A stretch of 64,000 nt of DNA, taken from NCBI RefSeq assembly GCF_013300725.1, contig NZ_JAAIMM010000010.1, positions 43,183 through 107,182 of the forward strand, in the 5' to 3' direction. Position 1 is the first letter of the stretch. Each line of letters starts with the position of its first letter. Positions 35,007 through 43,466 of the stretch are shown here, in pieces. Origin of the DNA: Allocoprococcus comes (GTDB taxonomy: Bacteria; Bacillota; Clostridia; Lachnospirales; Lachnospiraceae). A model generated the notes under the pieces. That model was not told where the DNA came from, searched no databases, and saw only the letters and a program-made list of their open reading frames with translations. The position numbers and the translations under genes were made by a program.

Positions 35007-36659
35007 ATGAAAAATACTGACTTAACCAATACTTACCGCGAACTTGACAGAGAACTTGCCATTTTGCATGACCAACTCGAAAGCCACCGTTCTTTTGAAA
35101 AGATCCTTTTTCTCCCGACTCCCGAAAAGATCAGGTCGGTCCGTGAAAAATGGAACGATTTAAAAACACAGGTTGAAAACCTGGATGCACCGGACAATGT
35201 CTATCGTCTGGTGAAGCATCATCTGAAAGACTTCCTGGATTCTCTTAAATTTACCATCGAAGAAAAAGAACACAGTCCGGAAGCACCTCTCCTGGATTTT
35301 GTCTATTATCTTCAGGAAGTCGCTCGCTGTGACAGACGTTCTAATGAAGTACGTCTCGATGTCCTAACCAGAAAATTACAGGCATTCCATGAAAATCAGG
35401 ATTTGATCCTTAATCTGATCCACACACAATACGGCGAAAATGAAGCTTCCCTTTCTTCTGCCTTCGCCCGCGCAAGGCTGGATATGCAGCGCGACCAGAA
35501 ACTGTTAAATGAATATTTCCCGGATTTCGCAGAAGAACAGATTGCGTCTTTATCTCAGTCCTTCCAGATTTTTATCGATCAGCTTCAGGAAATGGCAGAT
35601 TTACTCGGTTCTGACTGCCAGTCTGACTCTGAAGAATTGTTAAAGGATGATCTCTCAAAGACCATCAAGATGGATCCGGAAGCTTACCGCAGCCTTCTGA
35701 AAAACCGTCTTGGTGTATCTCTCGACGAACTGCTTGCATGGCATAAAGAAGAAATTGAAAAGACCCGTGCTGAAGTCTTCGAAATCGCCTCCAAATTAGA
35801 TCTTCCGGAAGGAACTCCTAAGACAATGAAAGAAGTCAGCGATGTGCTTTTCCGTTATGCCGGTCCTTGTGACAGTGCCGAGGAAATGTATACACGTGCC
35901 AGAAATTATCTGAAACGTACCCGCGCTGTCGCTCATGAATATGTACGTCTTCCGGAAGATGAAACCTGTCTGTGCGTTCCGCTTCCGCCTTGCTATAAGG
36001 ATTCTTACCCTTGGGGCGGTTATGAGGGTGGTGATTTCCGTGTCAAACCGCTCCGCGGCCAGATGTTCCTGAATCAGTATAATTATCAGAACATTACTGA
36101 TGGCTGGATCAAGATGAATACCATGCACGAAACTTATCCGGGACACCATGTCCAGTTTATCCGTGCAGCGATCGATCCAATACCGGAAACTGTAAAAATA
36201 GGAGCCAAAAGTGTACCTCTGGAAGAGGGAACCTGTATCCGGACTGAACGTGCATTTACCTTTATCTTTGCGGAAGACCCGTTCTTCCCTCTGTTCGTTG
36301 CATTCCGCCGTCATCATGCCTCTGTCCGTATCCTGGTTGACCTGCAGCTGTATTATTTTGGAGCGACACTGGAGGATGCTGTTAAAATCTACGAAGAAGA
36401 GCTGGGCTTTGACCGCGTAACTGCCCGCGCCCAGGTACAGGCACACCAGAATGCGCCTGGATATTTCACCTGCTATTATTATGGAATGAAGAAAATCTGC
36501 GACTGGGAAAAACAGTATGGCTATACAAAATGGGATTACACGGAACTGCTGTTCTCAGCTGGGCGGATCAGTATGGAAAGCCTGGAGATGCTGGTTAAGA
36601 TGACCAAAGAAGAGCAGGGACGCTTCTTTACGGAGTTTCGGAGCTTGCTGATGGAATAA
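35007..36659 (+). CDS. DUF885 family putative metallopeptidase
   Basis: 550 aa. The family hallmark HETYPGHHVQF begins at His374, a zinc-binding HExxxGHH-like motif, and is followed by EEGTCIRTERA near 410. N-terminal 300 residues are alpha-helical. Without a signal peptide it should be cytoplasmic; peptidase or carboxypeptidase-like activity is predicted from the family only. A possible promoter TTGACA (34952-34957) / TACAAT (34973-34978) has a short 15-nt spacer. The AAGGAG site is unusually far from the ATG (about 13 nt). The gene is followed after 31 nt by copy 2 of the hairpin element. Confidence 0.82.
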   Translation: MKNTDLTNTYRELDRELAILHDQLESHRSFEKILFLPTPEKIRSVREKWNDLKTQVENLDAPDNVYRLVKHHLKDFLDSLKFTIEEKEHSPEAPLLDFVYYLQEVARCDRRSNEVRLDVLTRKLQAFHENQDLILNLIHTQYGENEASLSSAFARARLDMQRDQKLLNEYFPDFAEEQIASLSQSFQIFIDQLQEMADLLGSDCQSDSEELLKDDLSKTIKMDPEAYRSLLKNRLGVSLDELLAWHKEEIEKTRAEVFEIASKLDLPEGTPKTMKEVSDVLFRYAGPCDSAEEMYTRARNYLKRTRAVAHEYVRLPEDETCLCVPLPPCYKDSYPWGGYEGGDFRVKPLRGQMFLNQYNYQNITDGWIKMNTMHETYPGHHVQFIRAAIDPIPETVKIGAKSVPLEEGTCIRTERAFTFIFAEDPFFPLFVAFRRHHASVRILVDLQLYYFGATLEDAVKIYEEELGFDRVTARAQVQAHQNAPGYFTCYYYGMKKICDWEKQYGYTKWDYTELLFSAGRISMESLEMLVKMTKEEQGRFFTEFRSLLME

Positions 36660-36690
36660 TAATATAGGGGAGTTGTTTGTAAAGGGGACG

Positions 36691-36856
36691 AAAACCCGGA
36701 GCCACCCACCTATCCTGTCAGATTCCCACGCACTGGACATTTCGATGAGCCTCTGAAAACGTATATTGTGTCAGCAACGGCTTCCACAATATACTGAGTC
36801 TCATCTCCATAGTGCTCAAGGGAATCTGACAGGATAGGTGGGTGGCTCCGGGTTTT
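36691..36856. repeat. Conserved-core, variable-stem hairpin element, copy 2
   Basis: A perfect 37-bp inverted repeat (36691-36727 with 36820-36856) surrounds a 92-nt core. GCACT/AGTGC (36730-36734/36811-36815), GATGAG/CTCATC (36744-36749/36800-36805) and a perfect 10-bp stem (36761-36770/36785-36794) have the same order and spacing as in copy 1. The core is the same 86 nt length, about 74 identical. In the inner stem two base pairs differ from copy 1 and both are compensated. The outer stem shares no sequence with copy 1. No T-tract. The rest of the 36660-37019 intergenic stretch shows nothing else. Confidence 0.85.
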
Positions 36857-37019
36857 CTGGTACTGGTGCAACTCAAGATAATTGCATATTAGAGACATCA
36901 GCTCGCTGCGCATGACTGATGGTGATTTGTTTGTCCAAAGTTTAAGTGTTGCCGTAAGTAAAATTTAAAATAATGGAATAATTTCTAAAATATATCTTTA
37001 AAATATTCATAATAAAATC

Positions 37020-37637
37020 TTACATTTTTATAAGTCTGCTTAAATCCTCGCGTTTCTTTTCTGTGGTTCCATAGATGTTGATGTGATTCAGGTCGCCACT
37101 ACGGTCTGTAAAAGCGGGGAAGAGGAAGCCGGATGTTGGAGAACCGGGTTCGTATTCGCCGACAAGGGGACAGATGGCGCAGATGAGATAGGGGAACATC
37201 TCTTCGGATTCACCGAGGCGTTCTTTATCGGCTGCTTTGGCTGGGATATCGTAGTTATCATGGAAAACATAGATCGCGTAAGGGGTGGTGATCCGGATGT
37301 TTTCCATGATGATATCATAAAGGGTATCCATCAGGGCATCGTTTTTGAGTTCGCAGTCTCTGAGCGCCATCAGAAGCTGCCACATACTTCCGGCTTTCTG
37401 ATTTTCTGTCTGGATCTCGTATTTTTTCAGTTGTGTGTTTGTCTCTGCAAATGGAATGGTTTTGGCGATTGCGAGATTTTTTGTTTTTTCTGATGGAGAA
37501 AGTTTGAGAAAATTGATGTTAAAGCTTCCGTCAAAATCTCCGTCTGCATCTACATAGCAGCCTGCAATTCTTGTAAATGATGTTCTCGTCGGTGTCATCC
37601 GCCTTGTCAGTTCCAGCATATCTGTTCGGTTGATCAT
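37020..37637 (-). CDS. DUF4317-like protein, short form
   Basis: 205 aa. The start MINRTDMLELTRRMTPTRTS and the following TRIAGCYVDADG resemble the N-terminus of DUF4317 proteins as I remember them. That family is usually nearly twice as long, so this is a short form or a C-terminally truncated copy; the stop is followed by AT-rich intergenic DNA with no visible continuation. Function unknown. Predicted soluble and cytoplasmic, no motif of known catalysis. Its start lies about 45 nt from the 53-bp repeat array, which occupies its upstream region. Confidence 0.55.
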   Translation of the reverse strand: MINRTDMLELTRRMTPTRTSFTRIAGCYVDADGDFDGSFNINFLKLSPSEKTKNLAIAKTIPFAETNTQLKKYEIQTENQKAGSMWQLLMALRDCELKNDALMDTLYDIIMENIRITTPYAIYVFHDNYDIPAKAADKERLGESEEMFPYLICAICPLVGEYEPGSPTSGFLFPAFTDRSGDLNHINIYGTTEKKREDLSRLIKM

Positions 37638-37681
37638 TTGTATCTGTTCCTTTCTATGGATATCAATTGAGCACTAAATCT

Positions 37682-38094
37682 GTTGATTTATTTTTACCTT
37701 TTATAGTTTGCAGTCAGTCCAAATATCTTGTTTTGTTGACTTAATTTTAGCTTCTTTAATTTTAAGTCAACTTTTTTAGTGCTCTTCGTTGACTTATTTT
37801 CTACTTTTTCAATTTAGAATCAACTTCCTGGGTTTTTTTATTGACTTATTTGTCAATTTCTCAATTTACAGTCAATTTCCTATACTCTTTTAGTTGACTC
37901 TTTTTCCGTTTTCTCAATTCGCAATCAATTTCCAGGACTCTTTTTGTTGATTTAGTTCCGAATTTTCCATTTTAAAGTCAACTTTTAAAACTCTTTTCAT
38001 TGACCTATTTATGATTTTTCGCACTTTCCAATCAACTTTATCGTCTCACTCCGTTGACCTGTTTCCGTCTTTTAAGTTTTCAAATCATACATTG
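37682..38094. repeat. Tandem array of eight degenerate 53-bp units with paired TTGA/TCAA half-sites
   Basis: Units begin at 37682, 37735, 37788, 37840, 37893, 37946, 37999 and 38053: spacing 53, 53, 52, 53, 53, 53, 54. Each starts RTTGAY, and a matching RTCAAY (GTCAGT in unit 1, ATCATA in unit 8) follows 31 nt later (32 in unit 7), so each unit is an inverted repeat with arms a fixed distance apart. The sequence between is AT-rich and drifting, often TTTCTCAATTT before the second half-site. The array fills the space between two minus-strand genes. No protein is encoded. Confidence 0.85.
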
Positions 38095-39120
38095 CTAAAA
38101 TTCTTCTATTTCAACAACACGATCTCCCCTTTTTTCTTTCCATATCATCAGATACACTTTGAAATCTACCGAATCTCTCGCCGCTGCAAATGGCTCCTCA
38201 CGTACAAGTGTAACTTCCTGTCCTTTCGACTCTAGTTCCTCTTTTCTTTGTTGTGCCTTCAGTAAAACTTCACCATATTTCTGATTGAATTCCTCTCCGA
38301 AATCCCTTCGTGGATAATTTTCCGCTTCTTCGATCAACTTTTTATCCAACAACTCTACAACTGCCGCATGTTTCGCACGATGCAGCAATCCGGCAATCCA
38401 TCTGCTCATCCTTTTTCCATAATACTTCCGGTAAATATGCAGCCACCTTAACAGACTCCAATCCTCTGCTTCTCTGGCAAGCTCTTCCATCACATCGATT
38501 GCCTCTTCTGCTGGACTCCATGGATCCTCCATTGGAACAATATATTTTTCCGGGACTGCCGGATAGCAGGCATAGTTCAGTGGCGGAAAATGCACCAGAC
38601 TGGCAAGTCTTTGCTCTGCTTCACTTGCCGCCTCTTCTCCAAGGTATTCGCATTTATCACGCAGAATCGCCAGCCGGTATTCCAGAATCCGCAGATACTC
38701 GTACCCTTTCACCCAGAAATGTCCCACATCTCCGTAATTATAAAGGTTCACCTCCAACTGAAGATCCTGGAAAAAGATCGTCACAACCGTCTCGCCCTGA
38801 TATACAATAAGCACGTATTCTCCGTCCTCCTGGCTTAAAGTTGCGTCCAGCTCTCCTTCATAATCTTTCTGATAATGCCCGGTCATTCTTGCACCAGAGA
38901 ATACCAGAAAGCTTTCCACTGCATCATTCATCAGATACACGAGACGGATTTCATCCTGGTTTTCCACATCTTTGTCTGGAAACAGAAGTTCAAACTGATC
39001 CTGACCTAACAGTTCGGCAAGCTTCTGAAATGCCTCCGGAATTTCTTCTGTATATCCATCTTCCATTTCCACAGATTCTTCCTCTGCCAATATATTCTCC
39101 TGCATTTCCAGTTCGCTCAT
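38095..39120 (-). CDS. Conserved hypothetical protein (DUF3878-like)
   Basis: 341 aa, acidic, no signal peptide or membrane segment. It recalls the Lachnospiraceae DUF3878 proteins, but this is from memory and unverified. The N-terminus is Glu-rich; the middle contains a beta-rich stretch (YVLIVYQGETVVTIFFQDL) and the C-terminal half is helical. It starts immediately after the stop of the transglutaminase-like gene with no intervening base, so the two are surely co-translated and probably work together. Its stop is at the edge of the 53-bp array, which would form its 3' untranslated region. Confidence 0.6.
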   Translation of the reverse strand: MSELEMQENILAEEESVEMEDGYTEEIPEAFQKLAELLGQDQFELLFPDKDVENQDEIRLVYLMNDAVESFLVFSGARMTGHYQKDYEGELDATLSQEDGEYVLIVYQGETVVTIFFQDLQLEVNLYNYGDVGHFWVKGYEYLRILEYRLAILRDKCEYLGEEAASEAEQRLASLVHFPPLNYACYPAVPEKYIVPMEDPWSPAEEAIDVMEELAREAEDWSLLRWLHIYRKYYGKRMSRWIAGLLHRAKHAAVVELLDKKLIEEAENYPRRDFGEEFNQKYGEVLLKAQQRKEELESKGQEVTLVREEPFAAARDSVDFKVYLMIWKEKRGDRVVEIEEF

Positions 39121-40149
39121 CTATTCCTTTTCTCCTTCATTTGCCTCTTCCATATCCACACAGGCAAGTCCTCTGTCCTCCACATAACTGACGCGGATCA
39201 CTGCCTGCGACCAGTTGAGGCTGATCCTGGCAGCCTTCTGCTTTTCTTCTCCGGCTTTCCGGAGCAGATCCAGAAGCTTTTCCAGAACCTCTCTTGTCAG
39301 ATAGCCGCCTCTCCACTGGAAGGTCAACGTCCTGCCCTTCTTGGCTGCCTGCAGCGACCGTTTATAGACATCCTCTTCTTTTGTAAAAGAAAGTTTCTTC
39401 TCCCGGTAATAAAAATGATCCCCATTCGTACAGACCGGTGCCGGTGCGATCAGCGGTTCATGATCTCGGAAAATCTTTTTATCGTCCAGATTGAAATAAT
39501 CATAGCGAATCTCCTGCCCTGCCACGCTGTGCTTTCCAAGCGTATTGTCAAAGGTTGCATCCAGATGATAATATGTACCGCCTATTTTTACAATATTCCA
39601 GGTATGACGGTACTTGATCCCTTTTTCCGGATTGTTGCCACAGACTGCGATCATGCACCAGATTCCAAGAGCATCACAGAGTACTTTTACCGACTTTGCA
39701 ATTCCTTCGCACACACCGACTCCATGTCCGAGTGGACCGATGATCTCATGGGAATACGCCTTTTTCAACTTATCATAAGTCACATTTTCACAGATAAAAT
39801 CATGAATATATTTCTCCTTTTCCCATTCAGACAAATCCTTTGCCGCTCTTGCCAGCTTCTCTACCCGGGCAGTCATTGCCTTCTGGTGCTCCCGGATTTT
39901 ATTTTTGTCAAACAGATACTCCGGTACAAAGATCAGATTCGGAGAGTCCTGGTAGTATTTATACTTATATCCTGTCATCCAGAAAATCTCCGGGTGATCC
40001 AGCCGAAGCCTGAAAAAGACATCATAAAGCTCCGCACTTTCTATGCGCGGTATCTGAAATTCATCCGCAAGCGCATTCGCTCCCTGCATGATTACATGGT
40101 ATGCGGCCTGCTGTGCTTTGGTCATTCTGGTATAGTAAAATGGTTCCAT
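39121..40149 (-). CDS. Transglutaminase-like protein
   Basis: 342 aa. The Cys-His-Asp triad of the transglutaminase/protease-like fold is visible: Cys147 in GVGVCEGIA, His182 in YRHTWN and Asp197 in HLDATFD. No signal peptide or membrane anchor is seen, so it is likely cytoplasmic, unlike many secreted bacterial transglutaminase-like proteins. Could be a peptidase. The C-terminal 90 residues form a separate basic/helical region (KKGRTLTFQWRGGYL). Coupled to the following hypothetical gene; 19 nt separate its start from the end of the upstream ATPase gene. Confidence 0.8.
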   Translation of the reverse strand: MEPFYYTRMTKAQQAAYHVIMQGANALADEFQIPRIESAELYDVFFRLRLDHPEIFWMTGYKYKYYQDSPNLIFVPEYLFDKNKIREHQKAMTARVEKLARAAKDLSEWEKEKYIHDFICENVTYDKLKKAYSHEIIGPLGHGVGVCEGIAKSVKVLCDALGIWCMIAVCGNNPEKGIKYRHTWNIVKIGGTYYHLDATFDNTLGKHSVAGQEIRYDYFNLDDKKIFRDHEPLIAPAPVCTNGDHFYYREKKLSFTKEEDVYKRSLQAAKKGRTLTFQWRGGYLTREVLEKLLDLLRKAGEEKQKAARISLNWSQAVIRVSYVEDRGLACVDMEEANEGEKE

Positions 40150-40168
40150 GAAAATCCTCCTGCAAATT

Positions 40169-41521
40169 CTACAGTAACATCGTCATATAAATTGGTATAT
40201 ACATAATTCCGTCCTGATATTTTAAATCTTTTGTATAGATAATAAATCTGTCTTCCGACTTTAACTGATACTTCTGAATCAGATAATCAAATGATTTGTG
40301 TGACATATAATTTGAAGATTTTACTTCGATCGGACAGATCTTCTTTTTTTTCACGATCATAAAATCGATCTCATATTTCTTTTCCCTGGTCGTCCCTTCC
40401 GGTGTATACAAATATTCATGAAAATACAACTCATGACCTGCCGTTCTGAGCATCTGTGCTACAATATTTTCAATGATCATTCCCTGATTTATCCCAAGAT
40501 TATCTATAATCAGAGCCTTATATAAATCCTCATCTGTATTATCCCGGTTCTTCATAATCTGTGTAACCAGTAATCCGGTATCACCCATATATAATTTAAA
40601 ATTACTTCTGTCTGCAAATAATTCTAATGCAACTTCCGGCTTTGTAACATTGATACACTCATTTCCGATCATTGCTTCTGAAATAAAGCTTACTGCATCT
40701 ATATAATTTTGGTAACGTGCATTTTTATCCACCATGGAAAGTTTGAAATGCGAATTTTTATTCTCCAGCTGCTCTGGTATTGTACGATAAATAACTGACG
40801 CTTTTTCCCGATTTTCTGTATCATATTTTGCCAGATCTTCTTCATAAAGGTTCAGAATATTCCTCTTTACAAAATCGATCTGCGCATAGCTTTTTCCTGA
40901 AACATAAGCATCTACCGCTTGTGGCATCCCACCTACAACCATATACGTGCGGAAACTTTTCATGATTCTCCGATGAATCGCATCTCCAAGTGGCTTTCTT
41001 TTTTCAAAAGCTTCTCTGATTGTAGGAATCGTAACCTCATCATTGATTGCCCATAAATATTCTTCAAAATCCATCGGGTACATCTTAATCCGGTATTCTT
41101 CTGAAGGAATCAGTATATCCTTTACATTTTTCCGAATTGAGATCAGTGATCCTGTCTCAATATACTCATACCGTCCATCCGCAACAAGATATTTTATCGC
41201 CTGCCGTGCCTGTGGAAACAGCTGTACCTCATCGAAAATGATCACGCAATTCTTCCCTTTTAAACTTTTTCCTTTTAGGAGAAACAGATTTCTGAAAAAC
41301 GTATCCAAATCATTCATATTCTCGACAAAATTATTTTTAACATCTATGCTTTCTCTTGCAAAATCAAGAATCATATAATCATCATATTCATTTTTTGCGA
41401 AATCCTCTACAATGGTACTTTTTCCAATACGTCTGGCTCCTTCAAGCAATACTGCTGATGTGCCTGCTGCCAATGTTTTCCACTCAATCAGTTTGTCATA
41501 AACTTTTCTTTTAAAAATCAT
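40169..41521 (-). CDS. AAA_14/DUF4143 ATP-binding protein
   Basis: 450 aa. P-loop GARRIGKS at 28-35, Walker B CVIIFDEVQ near 92, sensor-like YIETGSL near 137. The C-terminal DUF4143 domain has a PD-(D/E)XK-like core (YEIDFMIVKKKKICPIEVKSS). This family is very common in gut anaerobes, often as many copies per genome, and its role is not known. Directly upstream lie two TATAAT boxes and the 33-bp tandem array, which may control it. It precedes the transglutaminase pair on the same strand. Confidence 0.88.
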   Translation of the reverse strand: MIFKRKVYDKLIEWKTLAAGTSAVLLEGARRIGKSTIVEDFAKNEYDDYMILDFARESIDVKNNFVENMNDLDTFFRNLFLLKGKSLKGKNCVIIFDEVQLFPQARQAIKYLVADGRYEYIETGSLISIRKNVKDILIPSEEYRIKMYPMDFEEYLWAINDEVTIPTIREAFEKRKPLGDAIHRRIMKSFRTYMVVGGMPQAVDAYVSGKSYAQIDFVKRNILNLYEEDLAKYDTENREKASVIYRTIPEQLENKNSHFKLSMVDKNARYQNYIDAVSFISEAMIGNECINVTKPEVALELFADRSNFKLYMGDTGLLVTQIMKNRDNTDEDLYKALIIDNLGINQGMIIENIVAQMLRTAGHELYFHEYLYTPEGTTREKKYEIDFMIVKKKKICPIEVKSSNYMSHKSFDYLIQKYQLKSEDRFIIYTKDLKYQDGIMYIPIYMTMLL

Positions 41522-41553
41522 TTAGCATTCCTCATTTCATTTTACTTGGTAGT

Positions 41554-41581
41554 ATTATAGCATATTTCCGCCTTAATTATA
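41554..41581 (-). promoter_or_regulatory. Double -10 region upstream of the DUF4143 ATPase gene
   Basis: Minus strand: TGCTATAAT (-10 at 41554-41559, extended TGn form) and TGGTATAAT (-10 at 41576-41581). For the second, a TTTTGC 17 nt upstream lies in the nearest unit of the 33-bp array, so the array may supply -35 elements or operators. Confidence 0.6.
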
Positions 41582-41588
41582 CCATTTT

Positions 41589-41743
41589 TCACGAAATCGC
41601 AAAATGTTTATGCCTGCTTTTTAACGAAAAACAGAAATGTTTTCATAGAGTTCTTAACGAAAACACAAAATGTTTATACCACTTTCTTAACGAAAAACAG
41701 AAATGTTTATACTGAGATTTTCACGAAATCACAAAATGTTTCT
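41589..41743. repeat. Five-unit tandem array with exact 33-bp period
   Basis: The motif ACGAAA begins at 41591, 41624, 41657, 41690 and 41723, each exactly 33 bp apart. Every unit continues with a CA(A/G)AAATGTTT block. Two variants alternate: units 1, 3 and 5 carry CAAAATGTTT and units 2 and 4 carry AACAGAAATGTTT, so the true repeat may be 66 bp. Bases between blocks vary. The array is 30-180 bp upstream of the promoters of the DUF4143 ATPase gene. Confidence 0.85.
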
Positions 41744-41761
41744 CCAGAATACAATATTAAA

Positions 41762-41802
41762 AAGTCCCATATGGCAACCCTTTCCGTCACCATACAGGAC
41801 TT
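41762..41802 (-). terminator. Terminator of the glycerol operon
   Basis: Minus strand: a 13-bp stem with two G-T pairs (41762-41774 with 41790-41802), then TTTTT. It follows the DUF1667 stop by 15 nt. Confidence 0.85.
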
Positions 41803-41817
41803 CTCCTTCTTTTCCTT

Positions 41818-42177
41818 TTATTCTACATTCTTCGTCGCAACAATATCCACGCCCGTATCAGCCACATTTTCAAGGATCACATCCCCAATATGAACCGGAG
41901 CCGGAACTTCAATTCCTTTGAGCGCCTTCACACATTCAAAGATTTTGCCCTTCGGGATATCTTCTTTCGTCTTCACCGATACCATATCGATGCTTCCGCC
42001 GGACACCCGCACGGTCGAAGTTACGATTCTCGTCGGATTTGTCACTTCTTTTCTTGCGTATACATCACCGCGCTTGCATGTATTTCCGGTGACGCTCACC
42101 ACTTCTTCCCCATTCATTACAACTGTAAGAGGGCAGCCCATCGGACAGCCGATACATGTCAATTTTCTCTCTTCCAT
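41818..42177 (-). CDS. DUF1667 cysteine-rich protein of the glycerol operon
   Basis: 119 aa. N-terminal CIGCPMGCPL and a further Cys in NTCKRGD give a four-Cys cluster likely to bind iron-sulfur or zinc. DUF1667 proteins regularly accompany two FAD oxidoreductases in clostridial glycerol-3-phosphate operons and are taken as the electron-transfer subunit replacing GlpC. It starts 3 nt after the upstream FAD gene. Last gene of the glp operon. Confidence 0.88.
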   Translation of the reverse strand: MEERKLTCIGCPMGCPLTVVMNGEEVVSVTGNTCKRGDVYARKEVTNPTRIVTSTVRVSGGSIDMVSVKTKEDIPKGKIFECVKALKGIEVPAPVHIGDVILENVADTGVDIVATKNVE

Positions 42178-42180
42178 CGT

Positions 42181-43449
42181 CTACGCCTCCTCAATCTTTA
42201 CTGTGATGGTCTGCAGATCCGGATATTTCAGAAGCTGCTCTTTTGTCAGCTTAATCTCTTCCATCTCACCTGGTGCAACAACCGGACGTTTTCTGTGGAT
42301 CACTCTCTCATCATCAAAATATGCGCTGATATAACAGTTCTTGTAGACACCGCCCACACGGAAACGCACGGTCAGGTTCTCATCCATCCGGTCTACGTTA
42401 ATCGTTCCCGGAACTGTATAGCGGACACCTTCGACTGGATTCATTTTAATCTCTTTTCCGCCCTGTCTGTGCGCTTCTCCCTGTTTTACATATTCCGCAG
42501 CATTTCTTCCTGCAGTTCCGGCTTCTTCCGATACAAAGTCAACCAGGTCATGCACATGCAGGACATTTCCGCAGGCAAATACGCCTTCAATGTTTGTTTC
42601 CAGGCTCTCATTTACCTTCGGTCCTGATGTGACAGGGTTCATATCCACGCCCATACCTCTTGAAATCTCATTTTCCGGAATCAAGCCTACGGAAAGAAGG
42701 AGGGTATCACAGCTGTATTCTTCTTCGGTTCCAGGAATCGGTTTTCCGTGACTGTCCACCTGTGCCAGTGTAATGCCTTCCAGACGCTCTTTTCCTTTGA
42801 TATCAACAACCGTATGGCTCAGCTTCAGCGGAATGTCATAATCATCCAGACACTGTACGATATTTCTCTTCAGTCCTCCGGAATATGGCATCAGCTCTGC
42901 AACAACCTTAACCTTTGCGCCTTCAAATGTCATTCGTCTTGCCATGATCAGTCCGATGTCGCCGGAACCAAGAATCACAACCTCCCGCCCCGGCATATAG
43001 CCTTCGATATTGACCAGTCTCTGTGCCGTACCTGCTGAGAAAATACCCGCCGGACGATAACCCGGAATATTAAGTGCACCTCTGGAACGCTCACGGCATC
43101 CCATTGCCAGAACAACCGCCTTCGCCTGAATCTCGAAAAGACCTTCCTCCCGGTTCATTGCGGTGACAACCTTCTGCGGGCTGATATCCATAACCATTGT
43201 ATTCAGCTTGTATTCAATATTCAGTTCTTTCGCCTGATCTATAAAACGTCCTGCATATTCCGGTCCGGTCAGTTCTTCCTTAAAAGTATGGAGTCCGAAT
43301 CCGTTGTGGATGCACTGATTCAGGATACCGCCAAGTTCTTTATCTCTTTCCAGGATCAGGACACTGTCCACTCCGCTTTTCTTCGCCGAAATTGCAGCCG
43401 CAAGTCCCGCCGGTCCTCCTCCAATGATAACAATATCATAAGCTCTCAT
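42181..43449 (-). CDS. NAD(P)/FAD-dependent oxidoreductase (GlpB-like position)
   Basis: 422 aa. N-terminal FAD-binding IIGGGPAGLAAA at about 8-19, second nucleotide-binding site VILGSGDIGL near 158, and the C-terminal VFACGNVLHVHD FAD-ribityl motif. It resembles the alpha subunit of sarcosine/opine oxidases and the second FAD subunit of clostridial glycerol-3-phosphate dehydrogenases. With its two neighbours it probably forms a three-part dehydrogenase passing electrons from glycerol 3-phosphate onward; that complex is inferred from gene order. Confidence 0.88.
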   Translation of the reverse strand: MRAYDIVIIGGGPAGLAAAISAKKSGVDSVLILERDKELGGILNQCIHNGFGLHTFKEELTGPEYAGRFIDQAKELNIEYKLNTMVMDISPQKVVTAMNREEGLFEIQAKAVVLAMGCRERSRGALNIPGYRPAGIFSAGTAQRLVNIEGYMPGREVVILGSGDIGLIMARRMTFEGAKVKVVAELMPYSGGLKRNIVQCLDDYDIPLKLSHTVVDIKGKERLEGITLAQVDSHGKPIPGTEEEYSCDTLLLSVGLIPENEISRGMGVDMNPVTSGPKVNESLETNIEGVFACGNVLHVHDLVDFVSEEAGTAGRNAAEYVKQGEAHRQGGKEIKMNPVEGVRYTVPGTINVDRMDENLTVRFRVGGVYKNCYISAYFDDERVIHRKRPVVAPGEMEEIKLTKEQLLKYPDLQTITVKIEEA

Positions 43450-43466
43450 GATGCAATGCCTCCCTT

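Noticed and set aside
37682..38094. 53-bp array as a CRISPR array
   Set aside because: No unit has a constant repeat with unique spacers; similarity is spread over the whole unit and is low outside the half-sites. No cas genes are nearby.
41589..41743. 33-bp array as a CRISPR array
   Set aside because: Similarity covers most of each unit, leaving at most about 12 variable bases, too short for spacers; two repeat types alternate and no cas genes are present.
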